This document shows, piece after piece, positions 1 to 7,825 of a stretch of 64,000 nt of DNA. The notes under the pieces are model-generated. The model was not told the DNA's origin. It was given only the letters and a program-made list of their open reading frames with translations, and made no database searches. The translations under genes and the position numbers were made by a program. This stretch comes from Sphingomonas suaedae (GTDB taxonomy: Bacteria > Pseudomonadota > Alphaproteobacteria > Sphingomonadales > Sphingomonadaceae): contig NZ_CP042239.1 of the NCBI RefSeq assembly GCF_007833215.1, positions 2,046,001-2,110,000 of the forward strand, in the 5' to 3' direction. Every line of letters begins with the position of its first letter. The stretch's first letter is position 1.

Positions 1-2
1 TG

Positions 3-245
3 GTCCAATATGAAGGGGTGTACGAAATTTCCCCCACCTTCGCGATCACGATGCGGGTCAAGGACGGCAAGCTGATGACCCAGGCGACCGGGCAACAGGA
101 GTTCGAGCTGTTTCCCGAGAGCAAGGACCGCTTCTTCCTCAAGGTCGTCGACGCCCAGGCCGAATTCACCCGCGACGCGGCGGGCAAGGTCACCGGTCTG
201 ATCCTGCATCAAGGCGGCCGATCGACCCCGGCGCCACGGAAATAG
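3..245 (+). CDS. C-terminal end of a DUF3471-containing protein (5' truncated by the window)
   Basis: The frame is open from the window edge to the TAG ending at 245, so only the last ~80 residues are seen. They read VQYEGVYEIS, then KDGKLMTQATG, ELFPESKDRFF and KVTGLILHQGG. This order matches the DUF3471 beta-sandwich found at the C-terminus of many serine beta-lactamase-like hydrolases and some TPR or peptidase proteins, probably exported. The catalytic part lies outside the window, so the enzyme class cannot be given. An internal ATG at 18 is not the start: the domain already begins upstream of it. Confidence 0.72.
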   Translation, partial: VQYEGVYEISPTFAITMRVKDGKLMTQATGQQEFELFPESKDRFFLKVVDAQAEFTRDAAGKVTGLILHQGGRSTPAPRK

Positions 246-248
246 GAT

Positions 249-1256
249 TTACACCCGCTCCCCCGGCTTCGCGGCGAACCGGTCGATTGCCGCCAGTTCC
301 TCGCCGCTGAACTCCAGCCGCTTGACCGCGTCGAGCGAATTGTCCAGCTGCTCCACCGTCCGCGCGCCGATCAGCGCGGAGGTGACGCGCGCGTCGCGCA
401 GCACCCAGGCGATCGCCATCTGCGCGAGCGTCTGACCACGCGCCGCCGCGATGTCGTTCAGCCCGCGCAGCCGCGCCACCAGCGCATCGGTCAGCCGCTC
501 GCGCCGCAGCGAGAAATCCTTCGCGGCGCGCGCATCCTCCGGCACCCCGTTCAGATAGCGCCCGCCAAGCAGTCCCTGCGCCAGCGGCGAAAAGGCGATG
601 CACCCCGCCCCCACTTCCTCCAGCACGTCGAGCAGGCCATCCTCGACCCAGCGGCTCAGCATCGAATAATCGGGCTGGTGGATCAGCAGCGGCACGCCCT
701 CGGCGGTCAGGATTTCCGCCGCGCGTCGCGTCGCCTCGGGCGTGTAGCTCGAAATGCCCACATAGAGCGCCTTGCCCTGCCGGTGCATCTGCACCAGCGC
801 GCCCATCGTCTCCTCGATCGGCGTATCGGCATCCATCCGGTGCGAATAGAAGATGTCGACATAGTCGAGCCCCATTCGCCGCAGCGACTGGTCGAGGCTG
901 GCGATGAGGTATTTGCGGCTCCCGCCATCGCCATAGGGACCGGGCCACATATCCCACCCCGCCTTGGTCGACACGATCAATTCGTCGCGATGCGGCCGCA
1001 GATCGTTCGCCAGCACCCGACCGAACGTCTCCTCCGCCGATCCGTAGGGCGGGCCGTAATTGTTCGCGAGATCGAAATGCGTCACGCCCCGATCGAACGC
1101 CCGCAGCAGCATCGCACGGCCAGTCTCATAGGCATCGACTCCGCCGAAATTTTGCCACAGGCCCAGCGACACGGCGGGCAACACAATCCCGCTGCGTCCG
1201 CACCGGCGATAGGGCATTGTGCCGCCATAGCGGTCGGCGGCGGGCAGATAGGTCAT
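249..1256 (-). CDS. Aldo/keto reductase, L-glyceraldehyde 3-phosphate reductase-like (AKR14, YghZ type)
   Basis: A 335-residue NADPH-dependent reductase of the AKR14 group; E. coli YghZ reduces L-glyceraldehyde 3-phosphate and methylglyoxal. The AKR tetrad is visible as D62, Y67, K98 and H139 (FDLANNYGP, IVSTKAGWD, DIFYSHR). The run WPGPYGDGGSRKYL followed by SLDQSLRRMG is characteristic of the YghZ subgroup, and the length is usual for the family. The start ATG (1254-1256) overlaps the stop of the upstream DUF1275 gene as ATGA, so the two are probably translationally coupled. The exact substrate in this organism is inferred by similarity only. Confidence 0.9.
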   Translation of the reverse strand: MTYLPAADRYGGTMPYRRCGRSGIVLPAVSLGLWQNFGGVDAYETGRAMLLRAFDRGVTHFDLANNYGPPYGSAEETFGRVLANDLRPHRDELIVSTKAGWDMWPGPYGDGGSRKYLIASLDQSLRRMGLDYVDIFYSHRMDADTPIEETMGALVQMHRQGKALYVGISSYTPEATRRAAEILTAEGVPLLIHQPDYSMLSRWVEDGLLDVLEEVGAGCIAFSPLAQGLLGGRYLNGVPEDARAAKDFSLRRERLTDALVARLRGLNDIAAARGQTLAQMAIAWVLRDARVTSALIGARTVEQLDNSLDAVKRLEFSGEELAAIDRFAAKPGERV

Positions 1257-1900
1257 CGGGTCGCTCCTCGGGTCAGCCCCGCCGCGACCAGCGTCAGCCC
1301 GCCAGCGGCCAGTGCAGCGATCCATAGCGCCAGATCGGCCGCCGCCAAGCCGACCTTCGCCCCCATCACTACGCCGACCGCAAAACCCAGCCACAGCATC
1401 AGATGCGGCACAAATGCCCAGCGGTCGGGATCGCCCATCAGTGCGCCCGCCAGCCGCTGCGCCATCCGCACCAGCGATCCGGTCATATAGGAGACGCCGA
1501 TCGCCACCTCGCCGTCGCGTGCGAACACGCCATTCTCCATGCCCATCGCCGCCGCGACCAGCAACAACGGCAGCGGCCCGGGCCGTATCATCCACAACCC
1601 AGCTGCGGCGGCGAGCGTTGCAGTGACCGCGCCCAGCACCGCAACCTTGCGCCGCTCCGCAAAGCGCCGCGCAATGATCGCGGCGCCCATCACCCCCGCG
1701 ACAAAGGCGAGGATCAGCGCCGCCGCCAGGACCGCGGTGCCATCGGCCAGCCCGATTCCGACCCCCAGCCGCGTCGAATTGCCGCTCATGAACGACACGA
1801 AATAGCCGCCCAGCCGGGTGAAGGCGATCGCATCGACGAACCCGGCCAGCGCCGCGAGCGCGACGGCAAGCGCAATGAAGCGGGGGGCATAGGACTGCAT
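1253..1900 (-). CDS. DUF1275 (YoaK-type) membrane protein
   Basis: About 215 residues forming roughly six hydrophobic segments, with the DUF1275 features GFVDAIAFTRLGGYFVSFMS and SGNSTRLG near the N-terminus, and NGVFARDGEVAIGVSYMTGS in the middle. The family is of unknown function in the inner membrane; a transport role is often guessed. I chose the ATG at 1900 because GGAGA lies about 9 bases upstream; an ATG at 1909 in the same frame has GGAG almost touching it. It is the first gene of a two-gene operon with the aldo/keto reductase and diverges from the sigma-factor gene at 2013 across a gap of ~110 bases. Confidence 0.85.
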   Translation of the reverse strand: MQSYAPRFIALAVALAALAGFVDAIAFTRLGGYFVSFMSGNSTRLGVGIGLADGTAVLAAALILAFVAGVMGAAIIARRFAERRKVAVLGAVTATLAAAAGLWMIRPGPLPLLLVAAAMGMENGVFARDGEVAIGVSYMTGSLVRMAQRLAGALMGDPDRWAFVPHLMLWLGFAVGVVMGAKVGLAAADLALWIAALAAGGLTLVAAGLTRGATR

Positions 1901-2012
1901 TCGTGCCATTCTCCACATGCGGGCAGCGCCGCCAAGCCCGAACCGCGCGATAAATCGCTCCCACCGGCGTCGCCGATTGAACCGAATGGCAATTCGGGCG
2001 CACCTTGATTGC

Positions 2013-2573
2013 ATGAACGGGGACCAGAACGAAGCCGATCACGCGATGGACGCCTGGCTGGTGACGGCCGCGCAGGGCGGGGATCGGCGCGCGATCGCGC
2101 TGCTCGCCCGCCGCTGGCACCGTAGACTGGTGGCGCATGGCTGGCGGCTGACCGGCGAACGCGCCCTTGCGGAAGAGGCTGTGCAGGCCGCGTGGATCGA
2201 CATCGTTCGTGGCCTCGGTCGGTTGCGCGACGAACGCGCCTTTCCCGCCTGGGCCTATCGCATCGTCACGCGCAAGACCGCGGCGGCGATCGGCGATCGC
2301 GTCGCGGGCCGCGCGCTCGCCGCCGCGCTTGAAAAGGACGCGCCACCCCCACCGGCCGGCCCCGAGGACGCGGCAGACCGGTCGGCGCTGCGCCACGCCG
2401 TCGCCACGCTCGCACCCGGCCATCGCGCGGCGGTGGCGCTGCATTATTTCGAGGGGCTGAGCGTCGCCGAAACCGCGGTCGCGCTCGGCATCCCCGCCGG
2501 AACCGTCAAGACCCGCCTGATGCACGCCCGCGCCAGGCTCAAGGCCATATTGGAAGGAGAAGACCATGCGTGA
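2013..2573 (+). CDS. ECF-type RNA polymerase sigma factor (sigma-70 family)
   Basis: 186 residues with an N-terminal sigma region 2 (RRAIALLARRWHRRL, then LAEEAVQAAWIDIVRGLGRL and AFPAWAYRIVTRK) and a C-terminal sigma region 4 (LAPGHRAAVALHYFEGLSV, IPAGTVKTRLMHARARL). The two regions are joined by a Pro/Ala-rich linker, which is the layout of ECF sigma factors. The frame is open further upstream, but the conserved part begins just after the ATG at 2013. The last eight bases overlap the next gene, which encodes a small membrane protein, as expected when an ECF factor is paired with a membrane regulator. Its stimulus and target promoters cannot be read from the sequence. Confidence 0.9.
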   Translation: MNGDQNEADHAMDAWLVTAAQGGDRRAIALLARRWHRRLVAHGWRLTGERALAEEAVQAAWIDIVRGLGRLRDERAFPAWAYRIVTRKTAAAIGDRVAGRALAAALEKDAPPPPAGPEDAADRSALRHAVATLAPGHRAAVALHYFEGLSVAETAVALGIPAGTVKTRLMHARARLKAILEGEDHA

Positions 2574-2919
2574 CGCCGAAATCGAGGCCGCCATCGCGGC
2601 CGAGGAGCGCGACCTGCTGCGCCGGATCGGAGAGGAGCCCGGATATTTGACCCAGGTGGGATCGATGTTCCGCGGCAGCATCGGCTGGACCAGTGCCGTG
2701 GTGCTGGTCGCCCAGACGCTGATGTTCTTCGCCGGCGTCTATGCCGCGTGGCGCTTCTTCGGCGCGACAGAAACGCTGGAGGCGCTGCGCTGGGGCCTCC
2801 CCGCCATGACGCTGTTGCTGATGGCGACGATCTTCAAGGCGGCAATGCTCCCGGTGATGCACATCAATCGCGTGCTACGCGCGGTGAACCGGGTCGGGGC
2901 AAGCGGCGCCGCGCGCTGA
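2566..2919 (+). CDS. Small membrane protein coupled to the ECF sigma factor (DUF6768-like)
   Basis: 117 residues: an acidic N-terminus (IEAAIAAEERDLLRRIGEEP), two hydrophobic segments at about residues 40-62 and 76-96, then a basic tail. It lacks the zinc-binding HxxxCxxC motif of ZAS anti-sigma factors. It resembles the short two-segment proteins annotated as DUF6768 that follow ECF genes in sphingomonads. Its start lies inside the end of the sigma gene (8-base overlap), with GGAAGGAGA upstream as ribosome-binding site, so expression is coupled. A role as a membrane-bound modulator of the sigma factor is inference from position. Confidence 0.72.
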   Translation: MRDAEIEAAIAAEERDLLRRIGEEPGYLTQVGSMFRGSIGWTSAVVLVAQTLMFFAGVYAAWRFFGATETLEALRWGLPAMTLLLMATIFKAAMLPVMHINRVLRAVNRVGASGAAR

Positions 2920-2955
2920 TTTGACGCGGACCGGCCGGGGTGGAACAGGGAGCCC

Positions 2956-3585
2956 ATGGCTCCCGATCCGCTCCCGCTTGGCTCTTTCCTCCCCTGGCTC
3001 GACCTGTTCGGCATCGCCGTGTTCGCGGCAACCGGGGCGCTCGCCGCAGCGGGACGCAGCCAGACCTTCGTCACCGCCGCCTTTTTCGGGCTCGTCACCG
3101 GAGTCGGCGGCGGCACGATCCGCGACCTGCTGATCGGCGCGCCGGTCTGGTGGGTTCACCATCCCTTCGTCGCGGCGCTGTGCCTCGGCGTTGCGGCAAT
3201 CATCTGGGTCACCCCGCAGCGCTGGTGGGACGGGCGCGGCTTCGACTGGCTCGATGCTGCGGGGCTTGCCGCCTATGCCGTGTTCGGCGCGGCCAAGGCG
3301 CTCGAATATGGCATCCCGCCGATCCCGGCGATGCTGATGGGCGTGCTCACCGCCTGCGCCGGCGGCATCATCCGCGACGTGCTGGCGGGCGAGCCGTCGA
3401 TCCTGATGCGCCCCGAACTCTACGTTACCGCCGCAGCGCTTGCCTCCGGCCTCCATGTTGCGCTCAGCCTCGCCGGGCTGCCCCTCTATGCCGCCGGAAT
3501 CCTCGCCGCAGCCGCCGGGTTCGCGTTGCGCGCAGCGGCGATCGTCTGGAAGCTGGCACTCCCCGCCTATCGCGGGGGGCGCTAG
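2956..3585 (+). CDS. TRIC-family (UPF0126, YicG-like) membrane channel protein
   Basis: 209 residues with about seven hydrophobic segments and the repeated UPF0126/TRIC signature: GIAVFAATGALAAAG ... GVGGGTIRDLLIG in the first half and AYAVFGAAKALE ... ACAGGIIRDVLAG in the second half. The two GG(x)IRD motifs are diagnostic. Bacterial TRIC homologues form trimeric monovalent-cation channels in the inner membrane; some relatives have been linked to glycine uptake, so the physiological substrate is open. An AGGGAG ribosome-binding site precedes the ATG closely. It stands alone between the sigma-factor pair and a convergent secreted-protein gene. Confidence 0.88.
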   Translation: MAPDPLPLGSFLPWLDLFGIAVFAATGALAAAGRSQTFVTAAFFGLVTGVGGGTIRDLLIGAPVWWVHHPFVAALCLGVAAIIWVTPQRWWDGRGFDWLDAAGLAAYAVFGAAKALEYGIPPIPAMLMGVLTACAGGIIRDVLAGEPSILMRPELYVTAAALASGLHVALSLAGLPLYAAGILAAAAGFALRAAAIVWKLALPAYRGGR

Positions 3586-3592
3586 AGTCGGT

Positions 3593-3607
3593 TTCAGCTG
3601 AGCTGAA
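3593..3607. repeat. Short palindrome of the TTCAGC-N3-GCTGAA type
   Basis: TTCAGCTGAGCTGAA has two 7-base arms around one G. It lies 8 bases after the stop of the TRIC-family gene, between convergent genes. Related palindromes occur after the carbamoyltransferase gene at 11339-11383. It could form a small hairpin in RNA from either strand, but no T-run follows, so a terminator role is uncertain. Confidence 0.55.
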
Positions 3608-3669
3608 GTGCGGCGACGGCCCGACCCCCAAAGGGGGCGAGATCGCTTTCATCTCTGCCCCTCGGCAGT

Positions 3670-4077
3670 TCAACACCCCTCGGGTGCGGCCCCACGTTTC
3701 AGCGTGATGTCGCCGACCTTGGTTCGCCCCGGCTTGGGAGCGCCATCGCCGGTCACGTCGCCCGCAGCGACCTGAACCCCATTGCGCGCCTCCTGTGCCT
3801 TCGGTTTGGGGCCTCGCGGAATGCGGCGGATGATATCGCGATCCACACTGCCTTGGACCGCCTCGCCATCGCCGCCGCTCTTGCGGACGGTCAGCCTGGC
3901 CCGGGGACCTCCTCCCGGACCAGCGCCGGTAACGATATCGGGCGCGTTGGCGCAGCGGGCATCGTTCCTGGATTCGCCCTTGATATCCTCGATTTTCATG
4001 AACTGCCCGCCCGCAGCCGGCATCGCGATGGCCATCATCGCACCCACAACCAACAGTCGCATCATCTTTCTCCCCAT
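3670..4077 (-). CDS. Small secreted protein of unknown function, weakly Hcp-like
   Basis: 135 residues starting with a signal peptide (MGRKMMRLLVVGAMMAIAM, cleavage likely near PAAGG). The mature N-terminus reads FMKIEDIKGESR, which recalls the start of Hcp1-family proteins (hydrophobic-LKIDGIKGES), and GDITLKRG near the end recalls an Hcp strand. The rest is Gly/Pro/Lys-rich and far too short for a complete Hcp barrel. A loose alpha-proteobacterial family of secreted proteins shares this KIxDIxGES opening; placing this gene there is inference. No secretion-system genes are nearby, so a type VI role is not supported. Confidence 0.6.
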   Translation of the reverse strand: MGRKMMRLLVVGAMMAIAMPAAGGQFMKIEDIKGESRNDARCANAPDIVTGAGPGGGPRARLTVRKSGGDGEAVQGSVDRDIIRRIPRGPKPKAQEARNGVQVAAGDVTGDGAPKPGRTKVGDITLKRGAAPEGC

Positions 4078-4121
4078 CGCGGATCGATTGCCCTGCCCTC
4101 ACGCTGCGGCTATGCCGATTG

Positions 4122-4160
4122 GAGCATTAAGCTAGATTAGCACTCTAGAGCATTAATCTA
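4122..4160. promoter_or_regulatory. Candidate operator upstream of the TetR-family gene
   Basis: An AT-rich stretch in otherwise GC-rich DNA. GAGCATTAA occurs twice as a direct repeat (4122-4130 and 4148-4156), and TAGATTA at 4133-4139 pairs with TAATCTA at 4154-4160 as an inverted repeat around CTCTAGAG. It ends about 25 bases before the regulator start, a usual place for TetR autoregulation. Binding by this protein is inferred only from position and symmetry. Confidence 0.5.
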
Positions 4161-4184
4161 ATCTGAACCAGTATGAGAATCGTG

Positions 4185-4778
4185 ATGACGTCGAAGGCAG
4201 AGGAAACCCGGACCCGCGTACTGGATGCCGCTGCGCGTCTCTTCGCCGAACGCGGACTGGAAGCGGTGTCGATTCAGGATATTCGCGACGCATCGGGGGT
4301 TTCGAACGGCAGCATCTTCCATCATTTCGGATCGAAGAATGGCGTCGCGCTGCACGTCTATCTCGATGAACGCCGCGCCTATTGGAACCATGCGATCGCC
4401 GCGCTGGAGGCGCATGAGGGCGATCCCATCGATGCGCTCGCCGCCGCCGTCCGCGCAACGCTCGCCTATCAGGAGGCGAATCCCAAGCGGCACAATTTCA
4501 TGATCGAATGCGCGAGTTCCACCTGGACCCGCGCCCATGCCGCGCCGGTCCAGGCGCTCAATGCCGAATTCACGCAGCGCTTTCTCGCCTGGGGCGCACC
4601 CCATGCCATGGCCGGACGCCTGCGCCCCATCGATCCTCAACTTGTCGCCGCGCTCGTCTTCGGCCCCAGCCAGTGGCTTGCCCGCTCCTGGCTCACCGGG
4701 CTGACGCCGGAGCCGCCGACGCATTATGCGGATAGGCTGGTCGAACTGGTCACCAGCGCGCTCCGCCCAGCCCCCTAG
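4185..4778 (+). CDS. TetR/AcrR-family transcriptional regulator
   Basis: 197 residues with a typical N-terminal TetR helix-turn-helix at about residues 5-50 (TRTRVLDAAARLFAERGLEA, then IQDIRDASGVSNGSIFHHFG). This is followed by a helical ligand-binding and dimerisation domain of normal length with no recognisable ligand signature. ATG at 4185 has GAGAA six bases upstream; ATG at 4173 in the same frame (four residues longer) has no visible ribosome-binding site. An inverted repeat lies just upstream, consistent with autoregulation. The neighbouring oxygenase gene is convergent, so the target gene is not evident. Confidence 0.9.
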   Translation: MTSKAEETRTRVLDAAARLFAERGLEAVSIQDIRDASGVSNGSIFHHFGSKNGVALHVYLDERRAYWNHAIAALEAHEGDPIDALAAAVRATLAYQEANPKRHNFMIECASSTWTRAHAAPVQALNAEFTQRFLAWGAPHAMAGRLRPIDPQLVAALVFGPSQWLARSWLTGLTPEPPTHYADRLVELVTSALRPAP

Positions 4779-4812
4779 AATCGTTTTGAATTAGGACGAC
4801 CCGCAACTGACG

Positions 4813-5760
4813 TTATTCGGGCGTATAGACGCCTGCCCGGATCCACCGGCTCGCCAGCCATTTCTCACCGCTTCCCACCGGCGCTCCCGCGTGCCATCCA
4901 CGCTCGTCGCGGCGGCCATCGTCGAGCGTGTTGCGAAACACCAGCGCGTCGCCCTTGCGACCCGCCACCCGCAATCCCAGTTCGGTGAATACCGTCTCGC
5001 CGCCGGAATAGCCGTCATTGAGCCAGACCAGCACGGTCAGAATGCGCTGCGTCGGCCCTGGAACCCCCGCATAGGCATCATGGTGACGCCGGAATTCCTG
5101 GCCGGGCGCGTACCGAAGGACGTTCAGTGGCTCGCCCTGTCGCGTCGATGTGCCCGTCGCTGCGGCGATGCGTCGGTTTAGATTGTGGACAACCAGATCC
5201 TCGTCGAGCGCCAGGATCGACATCGCGTCCGAACGGCGAACCGGATCGGGCTTGCCATCCCCTGTCACGGGATCAACCACCAACGCCGGTTGCAGCGCGT
5301 CGGCGCTCCGCATCGCCAGATAATCGCATTCCTCCGCGCTTGCGAACCCCGTGATCCGCACGATCAGGGGTCGCTCGCTCAGGATCGTGCGCGGCGCGCC
5401 CATCGCTTCGCTGAACCCAGGCGACACTTCCAGCAATGCCAGTTGTTCGCGGGACTCCGCATCGTCCACCGCGCGCAACATCGCCACCGCACCCTCGAAA
5501 TCGGGCGCGCACCCAATTCCCGCCGCGATCAGATATGCTCGCGCACGCCCCGCCTTCGCCAGTCCCTTTGCCGCGGCGGCGGCAAGTGCCATGTGCGCGG
5601 CACCGAAATCCTGCGGGCCGTACAATCCGAACAGTCGCCAATCCGCCAGCCGCCAAAGGCTTGCCGGATCTCCGGCCCGCGCACCGTCTTCGACCTGAGC
5701 CACCGCCTCGTCGATACGCCCCGCATCGATCAGCGCGCGAATGGGATCGCTCTCGTTCAT
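4813..5760 (-). CDS. 2OG-Fe(II) oxygenase, prolyl 4-hydroxylase-like, with N-terminal Sel1/TPR-like helices
   Basis: 315 residues. The C-terminal half is a P4H-type double-stranded beta-helix: iron ligands H226 and D228 in FRRHHDAY, distal H290 in GWHAGAP, and K300 as the likely 2-oxoglutarate-binding residue, after LTVLVWLNDGYSGGETVF. The first ~110 residues are Ala-rich helical hairpins resembling Sel1/TPR repeats (DPASLWRLADW, FGAAHMALAAAAAKG). This fusion resembles proteins annotated as prolyl hydroxylase in alphaproteobacteria; the protein substrate is unknown. No signal peptide is seen, so it is probably cytoplasmic. It converges on the TetR gene. Confidence 0.87.
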   Translation of the reverse strand: MNESDPIRALIDAGRIDEAVAQVEDGARAGDPASLWRLADWRLFGLYGPQDFGAAHMALAAAAAKGLAKAGRARAYLIAAGIGCAPDFEGAVAMLRAVDDAESREQLALLEVSPGFSEAMGAPRTILSERPLIVRITGFASAEECDYLAMRSADALQPALVVDPVTGDGKPDPVRRSDAMSILALDEDLVVHNLNRRIAAATGTSTRQGEPLNVLRYAPGQEFRRHHDAYAGVPGPTQRILTVLVWLNDGYSGGETVFTELGLRVAGRKGDALVFRNTLDDGRRDERGWHAGAPVGSGEKWLASRWIRAGVYTPE

Positions 5761-5852
5761 ACCCGTTTCTTGGCGCCTTTTCCGCGCAAGGCAACCATGC
5801 GCGCCTGCCCATGCGGCTTGACGCCCGTCTCGGCGCGCGCAAAGCCTCGCCC

Positions 5853-6221
5853 ATGGGAAGCAGCTTTACCCACCGTATCCGTGTCGAGGCACATGCCGTC
5901 TGGCTCGCCGTCCGCGATCCGCGCACGCCGCTGCTTGCGAAACTGGTGGGGTTGCTGGTCGCAGCCTATGCGCTGTCGCCGATCGATCTGATTCCGGACT
6001 TCATCCCGGTGCTGGGGCTGATCGACGATGCGGTGCTGATTCCGGCCGGAGTCTGGCTGTTCGCCCGCCTCGTGCCTCCCGCGCTGCTCGCCGAACACCG
6101 CGCGGCGGCTGAAGCCGCGTCGGCGCGTCCCGTCAGCAAATGGGGCATCGCTATCGTGATCGCGTTATGGGCGCTGATCGCATGGCTGGTCTTTGAATTT
6201 CTGATGCTTGGCTATGATTGA
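5853..6221 (+). CDS. YkvA-family (DUF1232) membrane protein
   Basis: About 122 residues with the DUF1232 core AYALSPIDLIPDFIP followed by VLGLIDDAV in the first half, and a second strongly hydrophobic segment at the C-terminus (IAIVIALWALIAWLVFEFL). The family is of unknown function and lies in the inner membrane. The ATG at 5853 (MGSSFTHRIR) gives a normal-length product. The frame stays open upstream through DNA antisense to and beyond the oxygenase start, but that part has no family similarity. It is transcribed divergently from the oxygenase gene. Confidence 0.85.
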   Translation: MGSSFTHRIRVEAHAVWLAVRDPRTPLLAKLVGLLVAAYALSPIDLIPDFIPVLGLIDDAVLIPAGVWLFARLVPPALLAEHRAAAEAASARPVSKWGIAIVIALWALIAWLVFEFLMLGYD

Positions 6222-6280
6222 GTGAGGCGGGGGCGCCTAGAAGCGCACGCTCTCAACCGGAACCCAGCATTCCGTTTGTG

Positions 6281-6346
6281 CTGAGCTTGTCGAAGCACCC
6301 CTCCGCCCCTCTTGGAGGGCATCAGGCGGCCCTTCCACAGGCTCAG
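6281..6346. repeat. Nested palindromic element (family D)
   Basis: Outer arms CTGAGCTTGTCGAAG (6281-6295) and CTTCCACAGGCTCAG (6332-6346) pair with two mismatches. The loop holds an inner hairpin, CCCTCC pairing with GGAGGG. The CTGAGCTTGTCGAAG motif is common in intergenic repeats of sphingomonads and xanthomonads. A fragment resembling the right arm and its flank (CAGGCTAAGGGCAAGCGG) recurs at 7756-7773. The element lies between the convergent YkvA-like and phaZ genes. Confidence 0.7.
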
Positions 6347-6390
6347 GGCAAGCGGCTTCAGCTAATGCCGCCGCCGTTCAGCGCCGCCGT

Positions 6391-7620
6391 TCAGCTATGC
6401 GTTGCGATCCATTCCTCAAGCACCGGCGCGATCTTCGTCCGCCATTTGCTGCCGTTGAAAATACCATAATGGCCTACGTCCGGAGCCATGTGATATTTCT
6501 TCATCTTCTCCGGCAGCTTCGTCGCGATGGTCAGCGCCGCCCTGGTCTGGCCAAGTCCCGAGATATCGTCCTTCTCCCCCTCGATCGCCAGCAGCGCGGT
6601 ATCGGTGATTGCGGCGGGATCGACGCGGCGGCCACGATGCATCATCTCGCCCTTGGGCAGCGCATGGCTCTGGAACACCACATCGATCGTCTGGAGGTAG
6701 AATTCCGACGTCATGTCGCAGACCGATCGATATTCGTCATAGAATCGCATCGTCGATTCCGCGCTCTCGCCATCGCCCTTCACCAGATGCTTGAACATCT
6801 CCCAGTGCGAATTCATGTGGTTGCCCAGATTCATCGTCATGAATCCGGCCAGTTGGAGAAAGCCCGGATAGACCGTTCGTCCGGCGCCGGGATAGGTCGC
6901 CGGAACGGTCGCGATCACATTGTGCTGGAACCAGGCATGGGGGCGTTCGGTCGCCAGCGTGTTGACCGCGGTCGGCGCTTCGCGCGTGTCGATCGGCCCG
7001 CCCATCATGGTCAGCGTGCGCGGCGTGTTGGGATGCTTGTCGGCATTCATGAGCGCGACCGCGGCATAGGCGGGGACCGAAGGCTGGCACACCGCCAGCA
7101 CATGCGCGCGCGCATCGTCTTCCGCTCCGATCGTTGCCAGAAATTCCACCAGATAATCGACATAGTCGTCGAGGTCGAAGCGGCCATCGGCCAGCGGCAC
7201 CTGCCGCGCATCGCGCCAGTCGGTGATATAGACGTCCGCCACCGGCAGCATCCGCTCCACCGTCCCCCGAAGCAGGGTGGCGAAATGTCCGCTCATCGGG
7301 GCAACGATCAGCAACTTCGGCCCGCCCTCAACGCCCTCGCGCACGAACCGCTTGAGCTGCCCGAACGGCTTGCGCAGCACGATTTCCTCACGGACGTCGA
7401 CCCGCTTGCCGTCGATCGTCGTGGACTCCAGCCCGAATTCGGGCTTGCCGCGCGGCGCCGCGGCATGGGCGAACACTTCGAGCGCCGAGGCGAGAATCGG
7501 ACCCCCACCGAAATAGGCAAAGGGATTGGCGGGATTATTGAGCAGCCCCGCACTGAAATTGGCCAGCGCGCTTGCGCCTGCCAGCATCGAGCGCTGAAGT
7601 TCATAGGCATTGTACAACAT
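6391..7620 (-). CDS. phaZ: Intracellular polyhydroxyalkanoate depolymerase (PhaZ)
   Basis: 409 residues, the usual length for the intracellular PhaZ1-type enzymes that mobilise stored polyhydroxybutyrate. The nucleophile is C178 in VCQPSVP, the cysteine variant of the lipase box seen in Cupriavidus PhaZ1. The remaining triad is expected at the Asp of GEKDDISG and the His of DVGHYGIFNG, both visible near the C-terminus. ITDWRDARQVP and FYLQTIDVVFQSHALP are family hallmarks. There is no signal peptide, which fits granule-associated cytoplasmic action. No phaC or phasin genes are in the window, so the gene stands alone here. Confidence 0.92.
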   Translation of the reverse strand: MLYNAYELQRSMLAGASALANFSAGLLNNPANPFAYFGGGPILASALEVFAHAAAPRGKPEFGLESTTIDGKRVDVREEIVLRKPFGQLKRFVREGVEGGPKLLIVAPMSGHFATLLRGTVERMLPVADVYITDWRDARQVPLADGRFDLDDYVDYLVEFLATIGAEDDARAHVLAVCQPSVPAYAAVALMNADKHPNTPRTLTMMGGPIDTREAPTAVNTLATERPHAWFQHNVIATVPATYPGAGRTVYPGFLQLAGFMTMNLGNHMNSHWEMFKHLVKGDGESAESTMRFYDEYRSVCDMTSEFYLQTIDVVFQSHALPKGEMMHRGRRVDPAAITDTALLAIEGEKDDISGLGQTRAALTIATKLPEKMKKYHMAPDVGHYGIFNGSKWRTKIAPVLEEWIATHS

Positions 7621-7825
7621 CGGCAGTCAACATCCCCGCCCCGGTCGGGGCCAAAACACTAGTCTGATATAGGTTATAGCGGCGTCATGCTGCGGTGCAA
7701 ACGCGACGTACCCAATTTTCGATCCGGCCCGCGTGCTGAAACGATCGCCCGTCGACAGGCTAAGGGCAAGCGGAAGTGTGATTCAAACCGGTTCCCTTGC
7801 GCCAGCCATCGCGCTAGGCGGCGGC

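Noticed and set aside
3670..4077. Type VI secretion tube protein Hcp
   Set aside because: Only the opening motif is similar, the length is too short and no T6SS genes are nearby.
5436..5852. Longer start for the YkvA-like protein
   Set aside because: The upstream extension is mostly antisense to the oxygenase gene, Pro/Arg-rich and without DUF1232 similarity.
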